Source of the DNA: JBFXAM01 sp050184295
GTDB taxonomy: Bacteria > Planctomycetota > Phycisphaerae > UBA1845 > Fen-1342
Assembly: GCA_050184295.1 (NCBI GenBank)
Contig: JBFXAM010000038.1
Location: forward strand, 1-39,406
DNA length: 39,406 nucleotides
Direction: 5' to 3'
Made by a program: the position numbers and the translations under genes. Each line of letters starts with the position of its first letter. Within the stretch, counting starts at the first letter, position 1. The notes under the pieces were generated by a model. That model worked only from the letters and a program-made list of their open reading frames with translations, was not told where the DNA came from and did no database searches. This document shows, in pieces, positions 32,071 through 39,406 of the stretch.

Positions 32071-33024
32071 CTACTTCGCCGCTTCCTGTACTGCCGGGCG
32101 GGCTTTCTCGCGTTTGAGCACGATCAGGCTGCCGCAACCCTCGTTGGTGAAGATTTCGGCCAGCACCGAGTCGGGGCGGGCGCCGTTGATGACGTGCACG
32201 CGCGGGACGCCGCCGCGCAGCGCGTCGGCGCAGGCGGAAATCTTGGGCAGCATCCCGCCGCTGATGACGCCGGATTTTACGAGGTCTTCGAGATCGTCGA
32301 CGTCGAGATAGGACTGTAGCGTCTCGGGATCCTTGATGCTGAGCATGACTCCGTCGACGGTTGTGAGCAGGATGTACTTCACCGCCTGCACGTCGACGGC
32401 GATGCGAGCCGCGACGGTGTCCGCGTTGACGTTATAGATCTGCCCGTTCGCGTCCGCGGCCAGCGAGCCGATGACCGGCAGGTAGCGCTTGCTCATCAAG
32501 TGTTCGAGGATGTCCATCCGCGATGAAACGATGTTGCCGACGTAGCCGAAATCCACGTCCTGCTTTACGCCCGTCGCGGGATCGATCACCGGCCGCACCG
32601 GCCGCCTCACGACTGTGATGAGGCGCGCGTCGATGCCGGTCATGCCGACCGCGGGCACGTCGAACTTGCGGAACTCGGCGACCAGATTGGTGTTGATGGT
32701 GCCGGCGAATGCCATCTTCGCGAGTTCGAGCGTCGATTCGTCCGTGATCCGCCGCCCGGCGACGAAGTTCGGCGTGCGGCCCATCTCTTTCGACAATTCG
32801 TTCACCTGCTCGCCGCCGCCGTGCACGACGATCAGCCGGATGCCGAGCGTCGCGAGCAGGGAGAGCTGTTCGACCACGTTGTCGAGCGTGGGTCCGGGGT
32901 TGCACAGGCTGCCGCCGAGCTTGACCACGAAGGTGCGGCCCTCGTACGCCCGGATGTAGGGGATTGCCGTCCGCAGCGCCCGCGTGCTGGGATTTGGGTT
33001 GTGCATGAGCGACGAATGCTCCAT
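32071..33024 (-). CDS. argB: Acetylglutamate kinase
   Basis: The 317-residue amino-acid-kinase-fold protein phosphorylates N-acetylglutamate, the second step of arginine synthesis. Visible landmarks are 'FVVKLGGSL' (phosphate-binding), 'LIVVHGGGEQVN', 'VAGRRITDEST' and 'GGMLPKISACADALRGGV'. A 25-residue N-terminal extension before the kinase core recalls the arginine-sensitive hexameric ArgB class, whose N-terminal helix mediates feedback; this is a suggestion only. It is the first gene of a minus-strand arginine set, with 33 bases before the deacylase ATG. The start may instead be the Met six codons later. Confidence 0.95.
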   Translation of the reverse strand: MEHSSLMHNPNPSTRALRTAIPYIRAYEGRTFVVKLGGSLCNPGPTLDNVVEQLSLLATLGIRLIVVHGGGEQVNELSKEMGRTPNFVAGRRITDESTLELAKMAFAGTINTNLVAEFRKFDVPAVGMTGIDARLITVVRRPVRPVIDPATGVKQDVDFGYVGNIVSSRMDILEHLMSKRYLPVIGSLAADANGQIYNVNADTVAARIAVDVQAVKYILLTTVDGVMLSIKDPETLQSYLDVDDLEDLVKSGVISGGMLPKISACADALRGGVPRVHVINGARPDSVLAEIFTNEGCGSLIVLKREKARPAVQEAAK

Positions 33025-33298
33025 TGTCCGGTGGGGGCGGGCGCGGTTTCTCCGCCGTTCAGACCCCGGCGCGTGCGCCGCTGCACCGCGACCGCTGGTC
33101 GGCGGCGCGCCGCGTAGGTTAGACGCTCTGGGACGAATTCGCCACGCGCTCTGTGCCGCGCACGCGGCAGCCCGGACGGATTTCCACGCGGCCGCGCGTG
33201 CGACGGCCGCGCGAACTCGCGCGCTTGTGATCGCGCGGGGCGTTTGCCACGCATGACATCGCTCTCAATCGCGACCGCGCCGCCGGGGCAAGGCCGGA
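33025..33298. other. Intergenic region between argB and the patatin gene
   Basis: About 270 bp before the predicted patatin promoter, very GC-rich. It must contain the argB promoter, but no convincing minus-strand -35/-10 pair stands out. No arginine-repressor-like palindrome is evident. Confidence 0.4.
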
Positions 33299-33326
33299 TT
33301 GATCCCATCCGCGATTGGGCTATGCT
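33299..33326 (+). promoter_or_regulatory. Possible promoter of the patatin gene
   Basis: TTGATC and TATGCT are separated by 16 bases, 57 bases before the ATG. Both boxes are partial consensus matches in GC-rich DNA. Confidence 0.4.
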
Positions 33327-33382
33327 GCACCCCACATTTCGTCGCCCTGCGAACGCTCAAAGGTTCACACGGGAGCAGGAAC

Positions 33383-34678
33383 ATGATCGGCGCCTCCGTT
33401 CCAGATCGATCGTCGCCGCGCCCGTCCGACGCGTCGCAGTACCTGGCGCCGGGCGCCGACGACCGTCCGGTGCTGGCGACCCGCGCGCTGCGCGAGTCGC
33501 GATCCGCGAACAACGATATCGGCCTGTGTCTCTCGGGCGGCGGCTATCGCGCCGCGTTGTTTCATCTCGGGGCGCTGCGCCGGTTGTGCGAGATCGGCGC
33601 GCTCGCCCAGGTGCACACCATCAGCAGCGTGTCCGGCGGGAGCATCCTGGCGGCGCGGCTGGCGGCGACGGCGGCGCACTGGCGGCGACAAGGCGCGACG
33701 CTTGCGGAATGGGACCAGCACGTCGCGCGACCCGTCGCGGCGTTCTGTGCACGGAACATTCGCACGACGGCAATCCTGCTCGGCTGGGCGTCGCAGGCGA
33801 TCGGGCAGACCTCCGTGGGTGCGCGGCTGCTGGCGGCGCGATATCGGGCACTGAATGCCGGCCGGCTCGCCGACCTGCCGGACGAGCCGCGGTTCGTGTT
33901 TTGCGCGACGGACATGCGCCACGGCGTCGGCTGGACGTTTCGGCGCGATCGAATCGGGAGCTACCGGGCGGCGTATCGTCCGCCCGGAGAGACGACCGTC
34001 GCGACCGCCACGGCGGTGTCGTCCTGTTTCCCGCCCGTGTTTCAGCCCTATCAGCAAGCGTGGATGTCCGGCCGGCGAATCTGGCTGACGGACGGCGGCG
34101 TCTATGACAATCTCGGGCTCGAGCCGGTGTGGAAGGATCACGGCCGGCTGCTCGTTTCCAACGGCGGCGCGCCGTTGGGATTCGCGGGGACGCGCTGCGT
34201 ATTCCAGCGGATACAACGCTATCCGAACATCATGCAGAGCCAGGCCATCGCGCTGCGGACGCGCTGGTTGATGTCGGCGTTCGAGCTGCCGGCGGGCGCG
34301 CCGGGCGCGCGGCGCGGAGCGTATTGGAGCGTCGCCAGCCGCGTCGCGACTTACCTGGCGGACTGTCCGCACCTCGCCGGCGGAACAACGGCGGGCGCGA
34401 CGCGCTACCCGGGATACTCCGCGACGCTCGTCGCACGCCGGATCGCGCGCATCCGCACCGACCTCAATTCGTTCACTCCCGGCGAGCAGGCCGTCTTGCA
34501 GAATCACGGCTACATGCTGGCCGCGGTTGCGATCGATGCTTACGCGCCCGAGCTGAACCCCGCGCGGCTGGCCGTGGTGCCGCCGTTTCCGGAGTGGATG
34601 GACGAGGCGCGCGCGGACACGGCGCTGACCGGAAGTGATCGGCGCGTGTCAGTCTGGCGGGCGCTGACGGGGCGGTAG
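33383..34678 (+). CDS. Patatin-like phospholipase/acyl hydrolase
   Basis: The 431-residue protein has the patatin core. Its oxyanion loop is 'LSGGGYRAALFHLGAL' (residues 50-65), the catalytic Ser84 sits in 'SVSGGS' (the first Gly of the usual GxSxG is Ser) and the catalytic Asp237 in 'TDGGVYDNLG'. The Ser-Asp dyad is complete, so it should hydrolyse lipid acyl esters. There is no signal peptide. The N-terminal 40 residues are polar and variable. The ATG has GGAGCAGGA upstream. Patatins can be secreted effectors, but nothing here ties this one to the T6SS 23 kb away; a housekeeping lipid role is equally likely. Confidence 0.88.
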   Translation: MIGASVPDRSSPRPSDASQYLAPGADDRPVLATRALRESRSANNDIGLCLSGGGYRAALFHLGALRRLCEIGALAQVHTISSVSGGSILAARLAATAAHWRRQGATLAEWDQHVARPVAAFCARNIRTTAILLGWASQAIGQTSVGARLLAARYRALNAGRLADLPDEPRFVFCATDMRHGVGWTFRRDRIGSYRAAYRPPGETTVATATAVSSCFPPVFQPYQQAWMSGRRIWLTDGGVYDNLGLEPVWKDHGRLLVSNGGAPLGFAGTRCVFQRIQRYPNIMQSQAIALRTRWLMSAFELPAGAPGARRGAYWSVASRVATYLADCPHLAGGTTAGATRYPGYSATLVARRIARIRTDLNSFTPGEQAVLQNHGYMLAAVAIDAYAPELNPARLAVVPPFPEWMDEARADTALTGSDRRVSVWRALTGR

Positions 34679-34682
34679 TACC

Positions 34683-34771
34683 GTGCCTCGAAGAAGAACG
34701 ATCAGATCACGGACCGAGCCGCGGCCTTCAGGCCGCGCGGATCCGCCGCGCGACGTGAATGTCGCGGCTCC
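34683..34771 (+). repeat. Structured dispersed repeat, copy B
   Basis: Second copy of the element at 11198-11287, in opposite orientation. It folds into a branched structure: outer arms GAGCCGCG/CGCGGCTC (34716-34723 with 34763-34770). Inside are GCGGCCT-TC-AGGCCGC (34721-34736), the palindrome GCGGATCCGC (34737-34746) and CGCGAC/GTCGCG (34749-34766). It begins four bases after the patatin stop and may also end that transcript. Confidence 0.75.
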
Positions 34772-35090
34772 AGTACGTGGCGGTCTTCACGAGGCATTGC
34801 ACCCGTGTCGTCAGTCACGCTGTTCGCATCAACAAGAAGCGTTGGGCAGGCATCCGGCCCCACCCATGATGCACCAGTTCTGACCCACGACAGACGGCCG
34901 GCGCCCGCGCCCCGCGACGGAGCCGGGCGCCGCGTGTCGACAGGCCGCACCAGGTCGACGACGACGACGCGGATTGAGCCCGGCGGCTATGATCAACCGC
35001 GAAGCGGCCCAATCCGTCGCTGCCGTCCGTCGGTGGAGCGGGTTGCGGGTGAATTGCCGGAGTGTTCGTCCAGGTCGGGGAGTTCGTACG
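34772..35090. other. Intergenic stretch before dapF
   Basis: About 320 bp with no gene that I can support. The part around 34840-34890, read on the minus strand, recalls sequences I associate with planctomycete intergenic repeats, but a second copy is not in this window. GGGGAG at 35076-35081 is the ribosome site for dapF. Confidence 0.4.
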
Positions 35091-35936
35091 GTGGCGATCC
35101 GATTCACGAAGATGCACGGGCTTGGCAACGACTACGTCTACGTCGATCTCTTCGACCAGCACATCGCCGATCCTCCGGCGCTCGCGCGCGCGGTCAGCGA
35201 TCGGCATCGCGGTGTGGGAAGCGACGGGCTCATCTGCATCGCGCCGCCCGACGGCGCCGACGCCGACGTCCGCATGATCATGTTCAACGCCGACGGATCG
35301 CGCTCGCAGATGTGCGGCAACGGCGTGCGTTGCGTGGCGAAGTATGCGTATGAGCACGGGCGGGCGCGGCGGAACCCGCTGCGCGTGGCGACGGATCGTG
35401 GTGTGCTGACGCTGGAGCTTTCGCTCGAAGACGGGCGTGTCACGCGGGCGCGCGTTGACATGGGCGCGCCGATCCTGGCGGCGCGCGAAATTCCCGTCGA
35501 TGCCGACGGCGAACACGTCATCGACCTGCCGCTGGCGATCGGCCGGCGGACGCTGCACGCGACCTGCGTGTCCATGGGCAATCCGCACGCCGTCGTATTT
35601 GTGCCCGACGTGGCCGACGTACCGCTGAGCGAGTGGGGGCCGCAGATCGAGCGGCACCCATGCTTTCCCCAGCGAATCAACGCGCACTTCGTGCAGGTGG
35701 AGCGACCGGACCATCTGCGGATGATCACGTGGGAGCGCGGCACCGGCCCGACGCAGGCCTGCGGCACCGGCGCATCAGCCGTGTGCGTCGCGGGCGTGCT
35801 GAAGCGGCTCAGCGCGCGCGCCGTCACGGCGCGGCTTCCGGGGGGCGAGTTGAGGATCGAGTGGAACGAGCGATCGAATCACGTGTTCATGACCGGTCCG
35901 GCGACCGAGGTGTTTCACGGCGAGTGGCCGGAATGA
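35091..35936 (+). CDS. dapF: Diaminopimelate epimerase
   Basis: The 281-residue enzyme converts LL- to meso-diaminopimelate for lysine and peptidoglycan synthesis. It has the two-fold DapF fold with 'KMHGLGNDYVYVD' at the start, the first catalytic Cys75 in 'SQMCGNGVRC' and the second, Cys224, in 'QACGTGASA'. 'MGNPHAVVFV' is also typical. GTG 35091 gives the expected N-terminus, with GGGGAG nine bases upstream. It is a single gene between the repeat region and the convergent DUF1570-like gene. Both cysteines are present, so the enzyme should be active. Confidence 0.96.
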   Translation: MAIRFTKMHGLGNDYVYVDLFDQHIADPPALARAVSDRHRGVGSDGLICIAPPDGADADVRMIMFNADGSRSQMCGNGVRCVAKYAYEHGRARRNPLRVATDRGVLTLELSLEDGRVTRARVDMGAPILAAREIPVDADGEHVIDLPLAIGRRTLHATCVSMGNPHAVVFVPDVADVPLSEWGPQIERHPCFPQRINAHFVQVERPDHLRMITWERGTGPTQACGTGASAVCVAGVLKRLSARAVTARLPGGELRIEWNERSNHVFMTGPATEVFHGEWPE

Positions 35937-35942
35937 GCAAAC

Positions 35943-35992
35943 GCAGCGGGCCCGCCGCTGCCTGCGACGGGCCCGCGCGACTCCCGGGTCGC
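35943..35992. terminator. Possible bidirectional terminator
   Basis: Hairpin GCAGCGG/CCGCTGC (7-bp stem, 35943-35961) and a second GCGAC/GTCGC (35977-35992) fill the 69 bp between the convergent dapF and metallopeptidase genes. There is no T-run, common in GC-rich genomes. Position supports the call more than sequence. Confidence 0.4.
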
Positions 35993-36005
35993 ACCGCGCC
36001 GGAAT

Positions 36006-37385
36006 CTAGTCCGGCAACACCGACAGCTTGAGCTGCAGGTCGTTCACGTAGTTCATGAACTTCTCGATCCACTTCTCGTCGACTTCGCCGAAGATGTCCT
36101 CGAACTCCTGCTGCTTGGCGGTGATGTCGATGCCGTCCTTGACTTCGAACTCGGTGCCGAAGACCAGCGCATCCTCGCGGGCGGCGACCTTCCGCATGTA
36201 GGTCGCGTACTTGTCCCGGTGCTTCTTGAGCAGGTACTGGTGCAGCGCCCAGCCGAGCGAATAGCTCTGCCCGCCGCGCCAGAGGCTGTCGTCTACGAGA
36301 AAGCGGCGCAGGTCGCCCAGCCGCTTCGGATCCTTGCCATAGAGCTGGCGGAATTCGTTCAGCCGAAAGTGGTTCACGGCGCCGAAGCTGCCGCCGGCCT
36401 CGCCGGGCGGGGCCTCGAACATCTGCGCGAGGCCTTCCGTGAGCCAGCGCTGCAGGTCGGCGCGCGGATTGTACACGCCCATGTTGAAGTGAATGTGGTG
36501 GGCGGCCTCGTGCTGCACGACCGTCAGGTTCAGGTAGTTCATGCGGCGCGCGACGCTGTTCTCAATGCGGCGGCGCGTGCGCCAATCGACGCCGGGCTGC
36601 TTGAGCTGCTCCTGAAGCCGGACGACGCCCGGATCGGTGTTCATGTCGAAGAACGCGGAGCGATTGTTGTCGCGCGTGTAAAAGCCGAGCGCGCCGGAGG
36701 TCGCGAACCCGAGCGTGGCGCCGTAGCTCTCATACTCCTGATACGTGCCGAAGAAGTAGATTTCGAGCTTGTAGTCCGGCCGCTTCGGCGGCAGGCCGAG
36801 CAGCTCCATGTAGCGATAGACCCAGCGGTAGATCACTTCGAGCCGCGACGCGAGCCGCCGCGCGACCGTGGACTCCGACGTGTAGACGAGGATGAAGTGC
36901 GGCGTGGCGAGGCGCTTGGCGTTGCGGCCGGAGATGCGCTCCATCTCCTGCACGGAGATTTCGTTGATGGGCAGCTCGGGCAGCACGTCGCTGCTGACGT
37001 CGATTTCGCGATCGAGGTCCGCGTCCGCGTCCCCGATGAGCTTGGCGATGTCGTCGTCCGTGACCGCGCCTTCGGCGGGGGGCGCGTCGCCCTTGGCGGA
37101 CTTCGGCGGCGCGCCGCTCGTGCTGGTGCGGTTGGCGTCGCCGGGGACGGTGAGCTCGGTCCGGCTCCGCACGTCGTTGCGGGGGATGAAGTGCTTGCGG
37201 CCGTTCTTGTCGACGACCTCGTAGCCGCCGGCGACCTCGGTGCAGGCGCCTTCGACGAACGTGCCGTTCATGCGGATGATGCGCACGCGCTTGTCGCTGT
37301 CGGCGAGCGCGGCGATCGTGAGCGTGAACAGGGCGCAGAGCGAGATGAGCGCTCGCGCGCGAAACAGCCAGACGACTCGCGGCAT
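36006..37385 (-). CDS. Exported DUF1570-like HExxH metallopeptidase
   Basis: The 459-residue protein starts with a signal peptide (basic 'RVVWLFRAR', hydrophobic core to about residue 28). Residues 30-75 form a small beta domain ('GGYEVVDKNGRKHFIPRNDV'), followed by a disordered Ala/Pro/Asp-rich linker. The C-terminal domain has 'HFILVYTSE', the zinc motif HEAAH in 'VVQHEAAHHIHFN', and a downstream Glu in 'WLTEGLAQMFE', the gluzincin arrangement seen in DUF1570 proteins of planctomycetes. Substrate is unknown. ATG 37385 has TAGGAT six bases upstream; an upstream in-frame start would place 46 extra residues before the signal peptide and cross the predicted promoter. Probably periplasmic. Confidence 0.82.
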   Translation of the reverse strand: MPRVVWLFRARALISLCALFTLTIAALADSDKRVRIIRMNGTFVEGACTEVAGGYEVVDKNGRKHFIPRNDVRSRTELTVPGDANRTSTSGAPPKSAKGDAPPAEGAVTDDDIAKLIGDADADLDREIDVSSDVLPELPINEISVQEMERISGRNAKRLATPHFILVYTSESTVARRLASRLEVIYRWVYRYMELLGLPPKRPDYKLEIYFFGTYQEYESYGATLGFATSGALGFYTRDNNRSAFFDMNTDPGVVRLQEQLKQPGVDWRTRRRIENSVARRMNYLNLTVVQHEAAHHIHFNMGVYNPRADLQRWLTEGLAQMFEAPPGEAGGSFGAVNHFRLNEFRQLYGKDPKRLGDLRRFLVDDSLWRGGQSYSLGWALHQYLLKKHRDKYATYMRKVAAREDALVFGTEFEVKDGIDITAKQQEFEDIFGEVDEKWIEKFMNYVNDLQLKLSVLPD

Positions 37386-37422
37386 GTTGTATCCTACCCG
37401 TGGAACGGATTGATTGAACATC

Positions 37423-37438
37423 CTAACCCTATGGTTAG
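37423..37438. promoter_or_regulatory. Palindrome overlapping the metallopeptidase promoter
   Basis: CTAACC-CTAT-GGTTAG is a perfect 6-bp inverted repeat. It overlaps the end of the predicted minus-strand -10 box and the probable transcription start, the position of a repressor operator. No regulator gene is adjacent. Confidence 0.4.
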
Positions 37439-37466
37439 TATAGCCTCCGGCAAGCGGATGCGGCAA
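37437..37466 (-). promoter_or_regulatory. Predicted promoter of the DUF1570-like gene
   Basis: On the minus strand TTGCCG (37466-37461) is separated by 18 bases from TATACT (37442-37437), about 50 bases before the start codon at 37385. The -10 matches consensus in five of six bases. Confidence 0.5.
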
Positions 37467-37544
37467 CGCGTTCGCAGTCGCCCGCGACCTCGGGCGCCAG
37501 GATCCGGCGAAGGTGGGCGACAAATTCCGACGACTGGAACCTCC

Positions 37545-38540
37545 GTGAACCCTGTCCTGCCCCAGCGCGACACCGCCGCAGAACCCGAGCGCGGCGAGCG
37601 CGCGCTGGTGCGCCGGATCGCCGCCCGGTTGGCAGCGAGCGCCGCGCCGCCCGGCTCCGGCAGCTCCGCCGCGACCGAATCAGCGGGTGTGCCCTTTGGC
37701 GACGACATGGCGGCGATCGAGGGGACGGACTCCGCACTCCTCTGGACCACGGACACGCTGATGGACGGCATCGACTTCGACTCACGCCAGCACGCATGGC
37801 GGGATATCGGTCGCAAGGCGATCGCCGTCAGCCTGAGCGATTGCGCGGCGATGGCCGTACGCCCCGTCTCGGCGCTCTGCAACCTCGTCTTGTGCGAGAA
37901 CATGACCGCCGACGACGCGCTGGAACTGGTCGGCGGCGCTGTGGACTTTGCGGCGCGATGGGGATGTGCGATCGTCGGCGGCGACACGAACAGCTGGCGG
38001 CAGCCGACGGTGATCAGCTTCACCGTCGCCGCGCGGGCGTGTGCGGACCTGGCGCCCGTTCGACGCGACGGAGCACAGCCTGGCGACCGGATTTTCATCA
38101 CCGGGCGCGTCGGCGGCTCGATCCTCGGGCGGCACATGACCTTCGAGCCGCGCGTCGAGCAGGCGCTCGCGATCGCGCGGCGCGTCCGCGTGCATGCGCA
38201 GATCGACGTGAGCGACGGCGTCGCGATCGACCTGTCGCGCGTCTGCGAGGCCTCGCGATGCGGCGCCGTGCTCGACGAGCGCGACGTCCGGCTTGCAATC
38301 CACGCGGACGCCGAGCGGCTCGCGGCCCAGGACGGCGTGGCGGCGCTCGAACACGCGCTGTACGACGGGGAGGACTTCGAGCTGCTCTGTGTGCTACCCG
38401 CGGATGTTCCCGACCGCGCGCTGAACGAACTCGGCCTGCTGGCGATCGGGCGGATCGTGGCGGAACCGGGCCTGTGGATGCGCCATGCCGACGGCGCCCG
38501 GCGGGTGGTTGAGGCGCGCGGCTGGGAGCACTTCAGATGA
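37545..38540 (+). CDS. thiL: Thiamine-monophosphate kinase
   Basis: The ~331-residue ThiL/PurM-fold ATPase phosphorylates thiamine monophosphate to the diphosphate cofactor. It shows 'GDDMAAIE' (metal/ATP site), 'LLWTTDTLMDGIDF', 'DIGRKAIAVSLSDCAAMAV' and 'GGDTNS', 'FITGRVGGSILGRHM', and 'IDVSDGVAIDLSRVC' as the substrate loop, ending 'YDGEDFELL'. GTG 37545 has a GGA six bases upstream and gives a reasonable N-terminus. ATG 37434 would add a basic Arg/Pro-rich extension of 37 residues that does not resemble the family. The stop overlaps the tsaE start (ATGA). Confidence 0.93.
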   Translation: MNPVLPQRDTAAEPERGERALVRRIAARLAASAAPPGSGSSAATESAGVPFGDDMAAIEGTDSALLWTTDTLMDGIDFDSRQHAWRDIGRKAIAVSLSDCAAMAVRPVSALCNLVLCENMTADDALELVGGAVDFAARWGCAIVGGDTNSWRQPTVISFTVAARACADLAPVRRDGAQPGDRIFITGRVGGSILGRHMTFEPRVEQALAIARRVRVHAQIDVSDGVAIDLSRVCEASRCGAVLDERDVRLAIHADAERLAAQDGVAALEHALYDGEDFELLCVLPADVPDRALNELGLLAIGRIVAEPGLWMRHADGARRVVEARGWEHFR

Positions 38541-39019
38541 GCGCGTGGGAGTTCGAGTCCACCGGCCCCGCCGACACCCAGGCGGTGGCGGCGGCGCTCG
38601 GGCGGCTGCTCCTCGGCGGCGAAGTGATCGCGCTCGATGGAGCGCTAGGGGCCGGCAAGACGCAGTTCGCCAAGGGGCTCGCGCACGGGTTGGACGTGCC
38701 CCCGGACGAGCCGGTGGTCAGCCCGACGTTTGTGCTGGTGCGCGAGTATCGTGGGCGGCTCACGCTCTATCACGTGGACGCGTATCGCCTGGCGGGCGCG
38801 GACGACCTCGCGGCGATCGGGTGGGACGACTTACGCAGCGATGGGGCGGGTGTGGTGGCGGTGGAGTGGGCCGAGCGCGTCGCCGGCCTGCTGCCCGCGA
38901 ACGCGATCCGCGTCGAAATCGAGCATGTGGACGGAACCCGCCGGCGGATTCGGATCGCGACGCCGGACGAAGCGCTCGCCGCCGCGTTTCGGGCGGCGCT
39001 GGCAGAGACACCCCGTTGA
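38537..39019 (+). CDS. tsaE: TsaE, ATPase for t6A tRNA modification
   Basis: The 160-residue P-loop protein has Walker A GALGAGKT (35-42), then 'SPTFVLVREYRG' and 'LYHVDAYRL', the TsaE/YjeE signatures, and 'VVAVEWAER' near the C-terminal half. TsaE works with TsaB and TsaD to make threonylcarbamoyl-adenosine at position 37 of ANN-decoding tRNAs. It overlaps thiL by four bases; thiL-tsaE neighbours occur in several bacteria. Length is normal and no key residue is missing. Confidence 0.95.
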   Translation: MSAWEFESTGPADTQAVAAALGRLLLGGEVIALDGALGAGKTQFAKGLAHGLDVPPDEPVVSPTFVLVREYRGRLTLYHVDAYRLAGADDLAAIGWDDLRSDGAGVVAVEWAERVAGLLPANAIRVEIEHVDGTRRRIRIATPDEALAAAFRAALAETPR

Positions 39020-39084
39020 CACCCGGCGACCATGAGCCGAAACTACGCCGGTCCGAGTTGAGCCGAACTTCACAGGAATGCTCC

Positions 39085-39285
39085 ATGCGTGCACTCATCC
39101 TGATCGGGGCGCTGACCGGCCTGACGCTGCTGGCGGGTTGCGCCGGCGTCGCGACCACCGCCGACGAGAACCACCGCCGCACCGTGCAGATCATGGAATA
39201 CGACGGCCGGCAGATGACGGACGACTGGAACCTGATGTGGTTGGCCGACCGTCCGTATCGCCTGACGAAGTATCACTCGCGCTAG
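39085..39285 (+). CDS. Small lipoprotein of unknown function
   Basis: The 66-residue product has a lipoprotein signal ending 'LTLLAGC' (Cys19) and a short charged mature part containing 'IMEYDGRQMTDDWN' and 'RPYRLTKYH'. No domain is recognised. AGGAAT lies six bases before the ATG. It follows tsaE by 65 bp in the same direction and may be a separate unit. Signal, start and length are plausible for a real gene. Confidence 0.7.
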   Translation: MRALILIGALTGLTLLAGCAGVATTADENHRRTVQIMEYDGRQMTDDWNLMWLADRPYRLTKYHSR

Positions 39286-39406
39286 GCGCGCGTTGCGCGG
39301 TCCGCCGCGGGAGCGCCGCCGGCGGGGCTGCGGGCCCTGTTGGGGTCGCCGGCCAGGCGGTGTCGCGCGGACCCGCATACACTTCTGAACGCTGTCACCG
39401 GCGGCG

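Noticed and set aside
36219..37544. Upstream extension of the thiL frame by more than 400 codons
   Set aside because: The extension is antisense to the DUF1570-like gene and crosses its promoter; it does not resemble ThiL.
1..39406. CRISPR array, IS element or prophage
   Set aside because: No regularly spaced repeats, transposase, integrase or phage structural genes apart from the phage-related T6SS parts were seen.

Overview
The window is about 39 kb of very GC-rich bacterial chromosome with short intergenic spaces and many stop/start overlaps. The gene set suggests a Planctomycetota bacterium, perhaps of the Phycisphaerae: a clade II nos cluster headed by an Rrf2 regulator, a DUF1570-type HExxH protein, a secreted GH38 enzyme carrying PA14 and chitobiase-type domains, and REP-like intergenic repeats. 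This placement is inferred from gene content only.

Region 1 (1-10661, + strand) is the end of a type VI secretion system (T6SS) locus in the order of the Rhizobium imp operon: tssB (cut by the window edge), tssC, a second tssC-like gene (ImpD/TssC40 type) with a CxxC-x10-CxxC insertion, impE/tagJ, tssE, tssF, tssG and clpV. These are sheath, sheath-accessory, baseplate and disassembly parts. Membrane-complex, Hcp and VgrG genes are not in the window.

Region 2 (10662-12386) is about 1.7 kb without an intact protein gene. It holds a possible decayed RHS fragment, a copy of a roughly 90-bp structured repeat (second copy at 34683-34771), a tRNA-Ser(UGA) gene, and an AT-rich promoter/operator region for the next operon.

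Region 3 (12387-21113, + strand) is a compact nitrous-oxide reductase operon: rrf2, clade II nosZ with a lipoprotein signal, a 985-residue gene fusing a NosB-like membrane domain, NosD and the NosF ATPase, a hemerythrin-like protein, nosY, nosL and a membrane-anchored cytochrome c. A second, very similar Rrf2 gene converges on its end (21166-21699). Related GGATAT-N2-ATATCC-type palindromes lie at the operon promoter and inside the cytochrome gene, and a degenerate version lies before the second rrf2 gene. This suggests a small Rrf2 regulon. The triple fusion, with its embedded hemerythrin gene and paired atypical Rrf2 regulators, is the most unusual system here.

Region 4 (22148-29354) has a lipoprotein of unknown function, a GH35 beta-galactosidase-like gene and, divergent from it, a large secreted GH38 alpha-mannosidase. 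Region 5 (29485-33024, - strand) is an arginine set, argB - M20 deacylase - argH, with a REP-like element at the deacylase/argH junction. Region 6 (33299-39285) holds a patatin-like hydrolase, dapF, a DUF1570-like metallopeptidase, thiL, tsaE and a 66-residue lipoprotein.
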